The notes beneath the pieces are model-generated. The model did no database searches. It was given only the letters and a program-made list of their open reading frames with translations, and was not told the origin of the DNA. From the NCBI RefSeq assembly GCF_016901135.1, contig NZ_JAFEVL010000075.1, positions 434,001-498,000 on the forward strand: a stretch of DNA of 64,000 nt, given 5' to 3'. Below are positions 17,148 through 25,222 of this stretch, one piece after another. Both the position numbers and the translations under genes were made by a program. Origin of the DNA: Martinezella lusitana. GTDB lineage: Bacteria; Pseudomonadota; Alphaproteobacteria; Rhizobiales; Rhizobiaceae. Within the stretch, counting starts at the first letter, position 1. Each line of letters opens with the position of its first letter.

Positions 17148-17690
17148 ATGAGCCATATCACGCCGATCGACTACGAGACCGCCTCCGACGCAGTGCGTGC
17201 CGAGCACGACCGCGAAGTGGAGCTGCGCGGCCGCATGACGAACATGAAGCGGACGCTGCTGCATTCGCCGGTGGCGCATCGCATCTATGCCGAATGGTTC
17301 ACACTGCGCGAAGAGCTGCGCCCGGCGCTGGACGACCGCGCCGTCTGGCTTCTCTGCCAGGCCATCGCAACGGAGTGCCGCTCGATCATCCCCGTCGGCT
17401 TTTTCCGCCGCGCGCTGATCAATGCCGGCCAGACACCCGACACGATCGTACCGAGCGAAGACGAAGCGCTGCTGATCGATTTCGGCAGAGCCATCGTCAG
17501 GGATTCCAACGCCGTTCCCGAGGAATTGTGGGAACGGCTGAAGGAACGCTATGACGAGCCGACACTCGTCAACCTCGTCGCCTTCGCCGGCATCATGATC
17601 GCCACCGCGATCTATAACAACGCCGTGAAGGTGGATATTGACCCGGAGCTCGGGCCTTATCTCGAAGGGTTTGAGTTGCCGGGACGATAA
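17148..17690 (+). CDS. Carboxymuconolactone decarboxylase-like family protein (tentative)
   Basis: A 180-aa, mainly helical protein. Its N-terminal part (ITPIDYETASDAVRAEHDREV, then TNMKRTLLHSPVAHRIYAEWFTLREEL) resembles AhpD/CMD-like proteins, but it lacks the CxxC pair of active AhpD peroxidases. It is directly behind the NtaA-type monooxygenase and probably co-transcribed, so it may serve the same oxidative pathway. Family assignment is by pattern only. Confidence 0.55.
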   Translation: MSHITPIDYETASDAVRAEHDREVELRGRMTNMKRTLLHSPVAHRIYAEWFTLREELRPALDDRAVWLLCQAIATECRSIIPVGFFRRALINAGQTPDTIVPSEDEALLIDFGRAIVRDSNAVPEELWERLKERYDEPTLVNLVAFAGIMIATAIYNNAVKVDIDPELGPYLEGFELPGR

Positions 17691-17696
17691 GGTGCC

Positions 17697-17943
17697 GCCT
17701 ATCCCGCCCCCTGCGGGCGGGAAAACAAAATCAGCATTTAGCTTCAGCTAAGTGCTAGATTTTGCAAGGGAGGGGGTAGGTAGGGCGCACTTAACATCGA
17801 ATAGGTTGAGCAAGACATGGCCACCGCTCTGGCAATTTCAATGGCTTAGAAATTGCGCCGAGCTATGGAATATGGAGGCGCTTCGGTGTCGCAATTCCTA
17901 AACCAATGAAATTGCTTTCTCGCCCGCCAAGGGCGAGATAGGC
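17697..17943. repeat. 247-bp palindromic element with terminal inverted repeats
   Basis: The ends, GCCTATCCCGCCC (17697-17709) and GGGCGAGATAGGC (17931-17943), match as 13-bp inverted repeats with one mismatch. Inside are two further hairpins. One is 17727-17763, with AAAATCAGCATTTAGC against its near-complement. The other is an imperfect 26-bp stem, 17832-17857 against 17890-17915. No open reading frame of note lies within. It fills the gap between the convergent monooxygenase operon and the OsmC gene and looks like a small non-autonomous (MITE-like) element. Confidence 0.6.
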
Positions 17944-17972
17944 TCCGCATTTGCCGCCAGTCTGCGCCAACC

Positions 17973-18401
17973 TCACCCCGAAATCACCGTCTCGAACTTC
18001 GGATTGCCGCGGATCGTGTTGCTGACGGTGCAGATCTCGTCTTCGGCGGCATGCGCGATCGCATTGCGGATCTCGTCGCCGAAATCGCCCTTGATGGTGA
18101 AGGCGATGTTGAATTTCTCGACGCGGGAAAGCCCTTCCGTCGCCTTTTCACCTGTTACGACGGCGGTGACTTCGGTGAGCTTGTCGAGCACGCCGAGGCT
18201 GCTTGCGGCCATGCGCGCGCTGAGAACCAGGCAGGCCGACAGCGACGAATAGAGCAGATCGAGCGGGTTGAATCCCGGCTGCGACGGCGAGGTGACGATG
18301 TCGATTTCGCCGCCGGTCACCGATGTCACGTGCGGAAGACCGGTGCGGCCAACCGTGGCGGTGGCACCGGTCTGCCTCGTCTTCACCTTCAATTCGGCCA
18401 T
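17973..18401 (-). CDS. OsmC family protein
   Basis: A 142-aa OsmC/Ohr-fold protein with the two conserved cysteines of the family, one in SLSACLVLSARMAA and one in DEICTVSNTIRG. These Cys pairs reduce organic hydroperoxides in characterised members. No dedicated regulator (OhrR) is next to it, and the sequence is nearer the general OsmC group than Ohr. It is monocistronic and divergent from glycerate kinase. Confidence 0.82.
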   Translation of the reverse strand: MAELKVKTRQTGATATVGRTGLPHVTSVTGGEIDIVTSPSQPGFNPLDLLYSSLSACLVLSARMAASSLGVLDKLTEVTAVVTGEKATEGLSRVEKFNIAFTIKGDFGDEIRNAIAHAAEDEICTVSNTIRGNPKFETVISG

Positions 18402-18551
18402 TTCGAAAATCCTTCAAATCGTGCAATAAAACCCTTGCTCAGAACATAGGGATTCACACCCTCGGACACAATTGCCGTTGCGGCCTCTTGCGTCTTTGCG
18501 CCAGTTAAGCCACCAAATGGTTACAAGCTCATCGCAGACAGGCACTTTGAC

Positions 18552-19817
18552 ATGACCGTTTCCGATCCCCGCGCCTTCCTCACCTCCCTGTTCGACGCCG
18601 CCGTGCGTGCGGCCGATCCACTGACGGGCATTCGCGCGCATCTGCCGGCCAAGCCGAAGGGGCGGACGATCGTCATCGGTGCCGGCAAGGGCTCGGCACA
18701 AATGGCAGCCGCGCTGGAGCAATGCTGGGATGGTCCGCTCGAAGGGCTGGTGGTGACGCGATACGGCTTTTCGGCGCCTTGCCGGCAGATGGAGATCATC
18801 GAAGCCGCCCATCCGGTGCCCGACGAAGCAGGGCTGATCGCCTCCGGCCGGCTATTGAAGCTCGTCGAAGGCCTGACGGAGGACGATCTGGTCATCGCCC
18901 TCATTTCCGGCGGCGGCTCGGCTCTGCTTCCATCGCCGGCGGGTACGCTGGCGCTCGCCGACGAGATCGCCGTCAACAAGGCACTGCTCGCCTCCGGCGC
19001 GCCGATTTCAGCGATGAATGTCATCCGCAAGCATCTGTCGACCATCAAGGGTGGCCGCCTTGCAGCCGCAGCCCATCCGGCCAAGGTTGTCTCGCTTGTC
19101 GTCTCGGATATTCCCGGCGACGATCCGGCGCTCGTCGCTTCCGGGCCGACCGTGCCGGGTGCCGGCACGCGTGCCGAGGCGCTCGATCTCATCCGCCTCT
19201 ACCGGATCGAGCTGCCTGCTGCCGTTCTCGCCCATATCGAAAGGCAGGAGGCCGATGCGCCCCGGCCCGATGATCCGCGCTTTGCCGGTCATGAGGTGCA
19301 TCTCATTGCATCCGCCGGTGTCTCTCTCGAGGCGGCTGCCGAAGTCGCGCGCGCGGCCGGCATCGAAACGGCCATTCTCTCGGATGCCATAGAGGGCGAA
19401 GCCCGTGAAGCCGCACACATGCATGCCGCCATCGCCCGCGAGGTGCTGCACCGCAGCCGGCCCTTTACCAAGCCGGTCGTGCTGCTCTCGGGCGGCGAAA
19501 CGACGGTGACGCTGAAAGGCAAAGGCAAGGGCGGCCGAAATTCCGAATTCCTGCTGTCGCTGGCGATCGACATAGATGGCCATGACGGCATTCATGCCAT
19601 GGCGGCGGATACCGACGGCATCGATGGCAGCGAAGACAATGCCGGCGCTTTTGCCGACGCCGGCACGGTGGCGCGGCTGCGTAATGCCGGAGTGATCCCC
19701 GCCGAAATGCTGGCGAACAACGATGCCTGGACAGCCTTCAATGCCATTGGCGATCTCTTCGTCCCCGGCCCGACAGGAACGAATGTCAACGACCTCCGCG
19801 CCATCCTGATCGTGTAA
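18552..19817 (+). CDS. Glycerate 2-kinase (MOFRL family, TtuD/GckA type)
   Basis: A 421-aa protein matching the length and pattern of TtuD-type glycerate kinases: GAGKGSAQMAAALE near residue 45, ISGGGSALLPSP, NVIRKHLSTIKGGRLA and the C-terminal MOFRL segment (LLSGGETTVTLKGKGKGGRNSEF, then ADTDGIDG). It phosphorylates D-glycerate to 2-phosphoglycerate, feeding tartronate/serine-cycle carbon into glycolysis. It is not next to hydroxypyruvate reductase here, so its pathway context is not visible. Confidence 0.88.
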   Translation: MTVSDPRAFLTSLFDAAVRAADPLTGIRAHLPAKPKGRTIVIGAGKGSAQMAAALEQCWDGPLEGLVVTRYGFSAPCRQMEIIEAAHPVPDEAGLIASGRLLKLVEGLTEDDLVIALISGGGSALLPSPAGTLALADEIAVNKALLASGAPISAMNVIRKHLSTIKGGRLAAAAHPAKVVSLVVSDIPGDDPALVASGPTVPGAGTRAEALDLIRLYRIELPAAVLAHIERQEADAPRPDDPRFAGHEVHLIASAGVSLEAAAEVARAAGIETAILSDAIEGEAREAAHMHAAIAREVLHRSRPFTKPVVLLSGGETTVTLKGKGKGGRNSEFLLSLAIDIDGHDGIHAMAADTDGIDGSEDNAGAFADAGTVARLRNAGVIPAEMLANNDAWTAFNAIGDLFVPGPTGTNVNDLRAILIV

Positions 19818-19836
19818 ACGCTAGGGTAGATGCAAG

Positions 19837-20022
19837 TCAGGTACCGACGGTGCAGTCGTCGCAGCGCCAGTAGGCGGCCGCCATCGATGTCCATCGAAGA
19901 AAGTGGCGGCTACAATGCATGCACTCGATTTCGACGACATGCGTCTTCTCGGCAATGACGTGTGGCTTGGCCTTGGTCTTGCGTTCGTTCTTCCACTGTT
20001 CAAGCTTCGTGACGGCCATCAT
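19837..20022 (-). CDS. Small zinc-ribbon-like protein of unknown function
   Basis: A 61-aa protein with two Cys pairs, CMHC (about residues 34-37) and CDDC (about 54-57), spaced as in a zinc ribbon, plus a basic N-terminus (KNERKTKAKPH). GGAAGG stands close before two consecutive ATGs (20022 and 20019), either of which may be used. It is convergent with glycerate kinase. Function is not recognised; such proteins often bind nucleic acid or a partner. Confidence 0.6.
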   Translation of the reverse strand: MMAVTKLEQWKNERKTKAKPHVIAEKTHVVEIECMHCSRHFLRWTSMAAAYWRCDDCTVGT

Positions 20023-20356
20023 TACCTTCCGCGCAATACTTCCGCCTCGACGAGGGTTCCCCTAAAGTAGGCTGAACTAATGAAAGAAATATTGCAAGTG
20101 CGAAGGCGCCACCAACTCCTACACCTGGGAAGGACGAAACGACCCGTTTGCCACAGACGCTTGACGTGATATCGGTCAGTTTGGCGTCTGACGCTGACTG
20201 CTGTGGTCTCTCGCGAAAGATGGACGTTTTACTTTCGATTCACCTCTCGACGGCGCCACCGAAAAAATCACAACTGCGGATATCGCCATTTTCGTGCTGA
20301 ACACCATGTCAATGGTGGGTCCTTTTACCCCTAATACCGCAACGAGAGGCATCATC
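20023..20356. other. Intergenic region without a recognised gene
   Basis: The 334-bp gap between two divergent genes must contain their promoters. The right half is relatively AT-rich near the gamma-glutamyltransferase start. No RNA gene, repeat or strong palindrome was seen. Confidence 0.5.
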
Positions 20357-22102
20357 ATGCGCCAATTCCGCCAGCGGGCGATCTCCTCGGTCACCCTGGT
20401 CACATTCGCTCTTTTCTCCATCACGACAGCCCGAGCCGCCTCGCCGCCCCCGGTGGAGGCCGAGCATGGCATGGTGGTCACCGCCCAGCATCTGGCCACA
20501 GATGTCGGCGTGCAGGTGCTGAAAAGCGGCGGCAATGCGGTCGATGCCGCGGTCGCGGTCGGCTATGCGCTGGCCGTGGTCTATCCGACCGCCGGAAATA
20601 TCGGCGGCGGCGGCTTCATGACCATCCGCTTGCGGGACGGCAAGACCACATTCCTGGATTTTCGTGAGCGCGCACCGTTGGCATCCACCAAGGGCATGTA
20701 TCTCGACGACAAGGGCAATGTCGTCAAAGGCGCGAGCACCGATGGCTATCTCGCTGTCGGCGTGCCGGGCTCGGTCATGGGTTTCGAAACGGCCCGCGAG
20801 AAATACGGCACCAAGTCCCGCCAGGATCTGATGGCGCCCGCCATTCGCTATGCCAAGGAAGGCTTCACGCTGAATCAGGCCGATGCGGCCGAGCTGAACG
20901 AGGGCAAGAAATGGCTCGCGCGCGATCCGGCCACGGCCGCGATCTTCACCAAGGTGGACGGCACGCCCTTTGCGACCGGCGATACGCTGACCCAACCGGA
21001 TCTCGCCAATGCTCTTTCCGGCATTTCGGAACAGGGGCCTGATGGATTCTATAAGGGACCGATCGCCAACGCCATCGTCAAGGCAAGCCAGGACAAGGGC
21101 GGCATTCTCGCAAACCAGGATTTCGAGCAATATAAGGTCCGCGAGCTCGATCCCGTGAAGTGCGACTATCGCGGCTACGAGATCATTTCCTCGCCACCCC
21201 CCTCTTCCGGCGGCATCATCATCTGCGAAATCCTCAATGTGCTGGAAGGCTACCCGCTTTCCTACACCGGCTATGCCTCGGCGGACACCGTGCACTTCAT
21301 GACCGAAGCCATGCGTTACGCCTATGTCGACCGCAATTCGGCTCTCGGCGATCCAGACTTCGTCGACAACCCGGTCAGCAAGCTGCTGGACAAAGGCTAT
21401 GCCAAGAAGATCCGCGACAGCATCGATCCCTACAAGGCCGGTACTTCCAAGGATCTGATGCCGAAGGGCCTCGGCGAAAGCCATGAGACGACGCATTATT
21501 CGATCATCGACAACGATGGCAACGCCGTTGCCGTCACCTACACGCTGAACGGTTCCTTCGGCGCCGGCGTCGTCGCGCCCGGCACGGGCATTCTTTTGAA
21601 CAACGAGATGGACGACTTCACCTCCAAGCCGGGCGTGCCCAACCTCTATGGCTTGGTGCAGGGCGAAGCCAACGCCATCCAGCCGAAGAAAACGCCCCTT
21701 TCGTCCATGAGCCCGACGATCATCGCCAAGGACGGCAAGCCCTTCATGGTGATCGGCAGCCCCGGCGGCTCGCGCATCATCACCATCACGCTCGAAGCGA
21801 TCATCAACGTCATCGATTTCGGCATGAATATCCAGCAGGCGATCGACGCGCCGCGCATCCATCACCAATGGCTGCCGGATAAAATCTATACCGAGCCCTA
21901 TGCGCTTTCGCCCGATACGATGAAGCTGCTGGCCGGCATGGGCTACACGATTCAGGTCGGCGGCGACTGGCCGGTCTGGGGTCAGGCCGCGGGCATCCTG
22001 GTCGGCGGCAAGAGCCTCGGGGATATCGCCAAGGGTGGTGGCGCCCGCTACAATGGCGCCATGGATAGCCGCGCCGGCTCGGGGCTTGCCGAAGGCTACT
22101 GA
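20357..22102 (+). CDS. ggt: Gamma-glutamyltransferase precursor
   Basis: A 581-aa secreted Ntn-hydrolase. Residues 1 to about 27 form a signal peptide ending TTARA. The N-terminal large-subunit region has LKSGGNAVDAAVAVGYAL and GNIGGGGFMTIRL. The autoprocessing site is the Thr of ETTHYSIIDNDGNAV near residue 380. The small subunit shows GVVAPGTGILLNNEMDDF and IGSPGGSRI. It cleaves gamma-glutamyl bonds of glutathione in the periplasm. The start at 20357 follows GAGAGG and gives the signal peptide; longer readings do not. A strong terminator follows. Confidence 0.92.
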   Translation: MRQFRQRAISSVTLVTFALFSITTARAASPPPVEAEHGMVVTAQHLATDVGVQVLKSGGNAVDAAVAVGYALAVVYPTAGNIGGGGFMTIRLRDGKTTFLDFRERAPLASTKGMYLDDKGNVVKGASTDGYLAVGVPGSVMGFETAREKYGTKSRQDLMAPAIRYAKEGFTLNQADAAELNEGKKWLARDPATAAIFTKVDGTPFATGDTLTQPDLANALSGISEQGPDGFYKGPIANAIVKASQDKGGILANQDFEQYKVRELDPVKCDYRGYEIISSPPPSSGGIIICEILNVLEGYPLSYTGYASADTVHFMTEAMRYAYVDRNSALGDPDFVDNPVSKLLDKGYAKKIRDSIDPYKAGTSKDLMPKGLGESHETTHYSIIDNDGNAVAVTYTLNGSFGAGVVAPGTGILLNNEMDDFTSKPGVPNLYGLVQGEANAIQPKKTPLSSMSPTIIAKDGKPFMVIGSPGGSRIITITLEAIINVIDFGMNIQQAIDAPRIHHQWLPDKIYTEPYALSPDTMKLLAGMGYTIQVGGDWPVWGQAAGILVGGKSLGDIAKGGGARYNGAMDSRAGSGLAEGY

Positions 22103-22468
22103 CCGCTTCCCCGCGTGCCATCGCGACACTAAGGCCGGTGCCGTCCTTCTCGGCACCGGCATTTTTGCGCGCAACTTCTAAGATCGAAACGCTAATGCGA
22201 ACACACCATCTTACGTGGTAAAACGAACCGTGAGCGCCACAACCACGGCATAATGCCTCATCTGTTCATCTGGCATTCATCCGTTGTTGCATTCCTGCCC
22301 GGGTGCGTCATTTTTTCCATTTCGATCAAGGAGATTTGCGATTTCTGATATAGAAATCGCGCGCAAGCGGGAGTATACAGGCGGCCATTCGAACCGGCCT
22401 TCGCGCCGCGACCAGACTTGCGGTTCTGTCTCCGGACCCCTCCGCACCATCGAGAGCGATCCCCGACA
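22103..22468. other. Intergenic region: terminator plus MFS gene promoter region
   Basis: Apart from the terminator at 22134-22166, this 366-bp gap holds no recognised gene. The right part must contain the promoter of the MFS transporter. ACACACCATCTTACGTGGT-type segments near 22201 are not clearly palindromic. Confidence 0.5.
22134..22166 (+). terminator. Rho-independent terminator after gamma-glutamyltransferase
   Basis: GCCGGTGCCG (22134-22143), loop TCCTTCT and CGGCACCGGC (22151-22160) form a perfect 10-bp stem, followed by ATTTTT. It lies 32 bp after the stop codon. Confidence 0.85.
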
Positions 22469-23923
22469 ATGTCGGATCAGATATTCCAGGCCGCCCCCAC
22501 CCGGCGGGCCGCGCCGAATTTTCGTGTAGTAGCGCTTATTGTAGCAAGCGCGATGTTCATGGAACAGCTTGACGCGACAGTGCTCGCAACAGCCCTTCCG
22601 ACCATGGCAAGAGACTTCGGCGTCAGCGCGCCGGCCATGAGTATCTCGCTGACTTCATACCTTCTCAGCCTCGCGATCTTCATTCCCGCCAGCGGCGCCA
22701 TCGCCGATCGTTTCGGGTCGCGCACCGTCTTCCGATCCGCCATTGCGGTCTTCGTTGTCGGCTCGCTTCTCTGCGCGCAGGCGCCGAACCTGTTCTTCCT
22801 CGTCATCGCGCGGCTCCTCCAGGGTCTCGGCGGCGCCATGATGCTGCCTGTGGGACGCCTGGTGCTGATGCGCAGCGTCGCCCGCAAGGATATGGTGAAC
22901 GCCATGTCCTGGCTGCTCATTCCGGCGCTTGTCGGTCCCATCCTCGGGCCGCCCGTCGGTGGCATGTTCGTGACCTATCTCGACTGGCGCTGGATCTTCT
23001 ATATCAATGTGCCCATCGGCGTCATCGGCTTCATACTGGTGACGATGTTCATCGAAGACGTGAAAGGCCCGCGCAACGGCCGCTTCGATCTGTCGGGCTT
23101 CATCCTGTCCGGCATCTCGCTCGGCTCGCTGCTGTTCGGCTTCGAAATGTCCAGCCGCGAGGGCGAAGGCTATATGGCCGTCTTCCTCATCTCGATCGGC
23201 CTGCTGTTCGGCATCGCCTATCTTCGCCATGCCCGCAAGCATCCGTCGCCGATCATGGATTTCTCGCTGATGAAGGTGCCGACCTTCCGGACATCGGTCA
23301 TTGCCGGCTCGTTGACGCGCATCAGCCAGGGCGCCCATCCCTTCCTCATTCCCTTGATGCTGCAGCTCGGTTTCGGCCTTTCGGCTGCCGCAGCCGGCCA
23401 GATCGCCATTGCGACCGCGCTTGGCTCCATGGCGATGAAGCCGTTGCAGGTCCGCATCCTGCGCACGCTCGGCTTCCGCACCGCCCTCATCATCTTCGGT
23501 CTGATCGGCACGCTCGGCTACGGACTGTGCGCCATCTTCCAGCCCGACTGGCCGATGCCTGTCATCTTCGTGATCCTGTTCTTCTGCGGCTTCTTCATGT
23601 CGTTCCAGTTCACGGCCTACAACACGATCGCCTATGACGAAATCGAGCGCGACCGCATGAGCATCGCGACCAGCTTCTATTCGACCTTCCAGCAGCTGAT
23701 GCTTTCTCTCGGCATCTGCATCGCTGCCCTCGCCCTGCACGGCTCGACCCAGTTCCGCGGACATGCGAAGGCCGAGATGAGCGACTTCTCCGTCGCCTTC
23801 CTTGTCGTGACAGCCATCGCGCTTCTTGCGGTCATCTGGAACGCCAGATTCTCGCGCACCGCCGGCTCGGAAATCAGCGGCCACCGCCGCAAATCGCCGG
23901 CGGATGGGCTCGGCGAACATTGA
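22469..23923 (+). CDS. MFS transporter, DHA2 (14-TMS drug:proton antiporter) family
   Basis: A 484-aa membrane protein with the DHA2 opening MFMEQLDATVLATALPTMARDFG in the first span and loop, and the motif GSRTVFRSAIAVFVVGS. The antiporter motif region is LVGPILGPPVGGMF, followed by DWRWIFYINVPIG. It has about 13-14 hydrophobic segments. It probably exports drugs or toxic metabolites using the proton gradient. The chosen ATG at 22469 is the only one that places the first span near the N-terminus; the ribosome site is weak. No adjacent regulator or membrane-fusion partner was seen. Confidence 0.88.
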   Translation: MSDQIFQAAPTRRAAPNFRVVALIVASAMFMEQLDATVLATALPTMARDFGVSAPAMSISLTSYLLSLAIFIPASGAIADRFGSRTVFRSAIAVFVVGSLLCAQAPNLFFLVIARLLQGLGGAMMLPVGRLVLMRSVARKDMVNAMSWLLIPALVGPILGPPVGGMFVTYLDWRWIFYINVPIGVIGFILVTMFIEDVKGPRNGRFDLSGFILSGISLGSLLFGFEMSSREGEGYMAVFLISIGLLFGIAYLRHARKHPSPIMDFSLMKVPTFRTSVIAGSLTRISQGAHPFLIPLMLQLGFGLSAAAAGQIAIATALGSMAMKPLQVRILRTLGFRTALIIFGLIGTLGYGLCAIFQPDWPMPVIFVILFFCGFFMSFQFTAYNTIAYDEIERDRMSIATSFYSTFQQLMLSLGICIAALALHGSTQFRGHAKAEMSDFSVAFLVVTAIALLAVIWNARFSRTAGSEISGHRRKSPADGLGEH

Positions 23924-23959
23924 GTCGGCCATACCGCTCAACTGCAAAGACAAAATAAA

Positions 23960-23984
23960 AAGCGCCGATCATCGATCGGCGCTT
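23960..23984 (+). terminator. Terminator-like hairpin after the MFS gene
   Basis: AAGCGCCGATC and GATCGGCGCTT are perfect 11-bp arms with a 3-base loop, preceded by an A-run and followed by CGGTCTTG. It could stop transcription from both directions. Confidence 0.7.
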
Positions 23985-24041
23985 CGGTCTTGATAGACGA
24001 TCTTGTCTGCCCCTGCTCAACCGGAGCTAATTGCGAAAAAC

Positions 24042-24066
24042 AAAAAAGGCCGGGCTAACCCGACCT
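24042..24066 (-). terminator. Rho-independent terminator of the cold-shock gene
   Basis: On the minus strand GGTCGGG, loop TTAG and CCCGGCC pair with one G-U, followed by TTTTTTG. It lies about 65 bp after the cold-shock stop codon. Confidence 0.75.
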
Positions 24067-24130
24067 CTTCCTTCATTGTCTCGACGATCGATGCTAGTTC
24101 ATCCGTGGTCAAAGATCGGAAACGAATGGC

Positions 24131-24340
24131 TTACATGGCTTCCAGCTGATCAGCCGACATCTTGCCCGAACGCTTGTCCTTGACAAGCTCGTAGGAAATC
24201 TTCTGGCCGTCGCGGAGAGTGCTCATTCCAGCGCGTTCAACGGCAGAAATATGCACGAAAACATCCGTCGCGCCATCATCGGGCTGAATGAAACCAAAAC
24301 CCTTGGCAGCATTGAACCACTTTACAGTACCTGTGCTCAT
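24131..24340 (-). CDS. cspA: Cold-shock domain protein
   Basis: A 69-aa single cold-shock domain: GTVKWFNAAKGFGFIQPDDG holds RNP-1 and DVFVHISAVERAG holds RNP-2, followed by the usual acidic/basic tail. It binds single-stranded RNA and DNA and acts as an RNA chaperone. GAAAGG precedes the ATG. A long gene-free region lies upstream, consistent with the long structured 5' leaders known for csp mRNAs. Rhizobia carry several paralogues, so the exact symbol is only a family name. Confidence 0.93.
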   Translation of the reverse strand: MSTGTVKWFNAAKGFGFIQPDDGATDVFVHISAVERAGMSTLRDGQKISYELVKDKRSGKMSADQLEAM

Positions 24341-24850
24341 AACGATGACCTTTCAATCGCTCATATAATAATCCCGATCCAGGGAATAACTGGATGGCAG
24401 TACACCGATTTTGAGAGGGAAGCTCGTCAGTATTGCGCGGAACGCGTCGCAGCAAAGTTCATTCACCAATATCGATGGCGGTGCTTATATCCGATAAGCA
24501 TATTCCTCACAAGCAGAAACATCTAAAATATCGAAGCAGCCAGATATCTCATCAAAACGGGCCTGGGTGGAGGAAAATCCAGGCGCAATTCTGGATTGAA
24601 AAACGAAGGTATTTCAGTTGATTTCCTGCTATTTCCATCATCTTTCTCCAGGCTTCATCGGGTATTTTCAGCCAAGTTGCACCTTCTGATAGGCCTTCCA
24701 TCGTCTGTTTCCGCCAGGGATCGCGGAATTATATCGCTTATGCGGCGCATCATCTGCTACAGGATGAAATCATCAGTCTTGCAAGCGCGGTCGATCAACG
24801 CGCACTATTTGCAACCAACGCCAACGCCGACACGAACCATGGAGGCCGAT
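24341..24850. other. 510-bp intergenic region with two related inverted repeats
   Basis: No convincing gene lies between the divergent cold-shock gene and the Lys-rich protein. Two hairpin-type repeats share the same arms: ATCCAG/CTGGAT at 24377-24395 and AATCCAG/CTGGATT at 24576-24597, both with ATCCAGG followed by 6-8 bases and CTGGAT. The first may fall in the leader RNA of the cold-shock gene. Confidence 0.5.
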
Positions 24851-25102
24851 ATGGCGCCACCCAACAAAGACAACCTATTCGGCTCCAAGAAACAGGCAGC
24901 CCCGGCCAAGGCCAATCAGCTCGATTCCACCGTCAAGGAAATCCTCGCCAGCGAACAGGCGATGCGCGCTCGGAAAACGGCTCGCCTGCGCGAGCTTCGC
25001 CTCGAGAAGGAGGCATCGGAACCGCCGCCGGAGCCAAAGACGAAAGCCAAGCGAAAGACCTCAAAAGCATCCGAAGCGGCCAAACTCGAATCCGAAAAAT
25101 AA
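24851..25102 (+). CDS. Small Lys/Ala/Glu-rich protein of unknown function
   Basis: An 83-aa highly charged, probably disordered or helical protein (KEILASEQAMRARKTARLREL, then a Pro-rich and Lys-rich tail KTKAKRKTSKASEAAK). GGAGG stands 5 bases before the ATG at 24851, which decides the start over an ATG 12 bases upstream. Composition suggests nucleic-acid or ribosome contact, but no family is recognised. Confidence 0.65.
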   Translation: MAPPNKDNLFGSKKQAAPAKANQLDSTVKEILASEQAMRARKTARLRELRLEKEASEPPPEPKTKAKRKTSKASEAAKLESEK

Positions 25103-25222
25103 CATCGCTCGACAGATGAGATTGCGTATTTCGTGAACACAGCCTCTACGTCCCGCGCATTGAATCGGAGGTAGCTTGCGCCCTAAATTGCCACCAATCT
25201 CACAATTGAGTCTGGAGCATTC

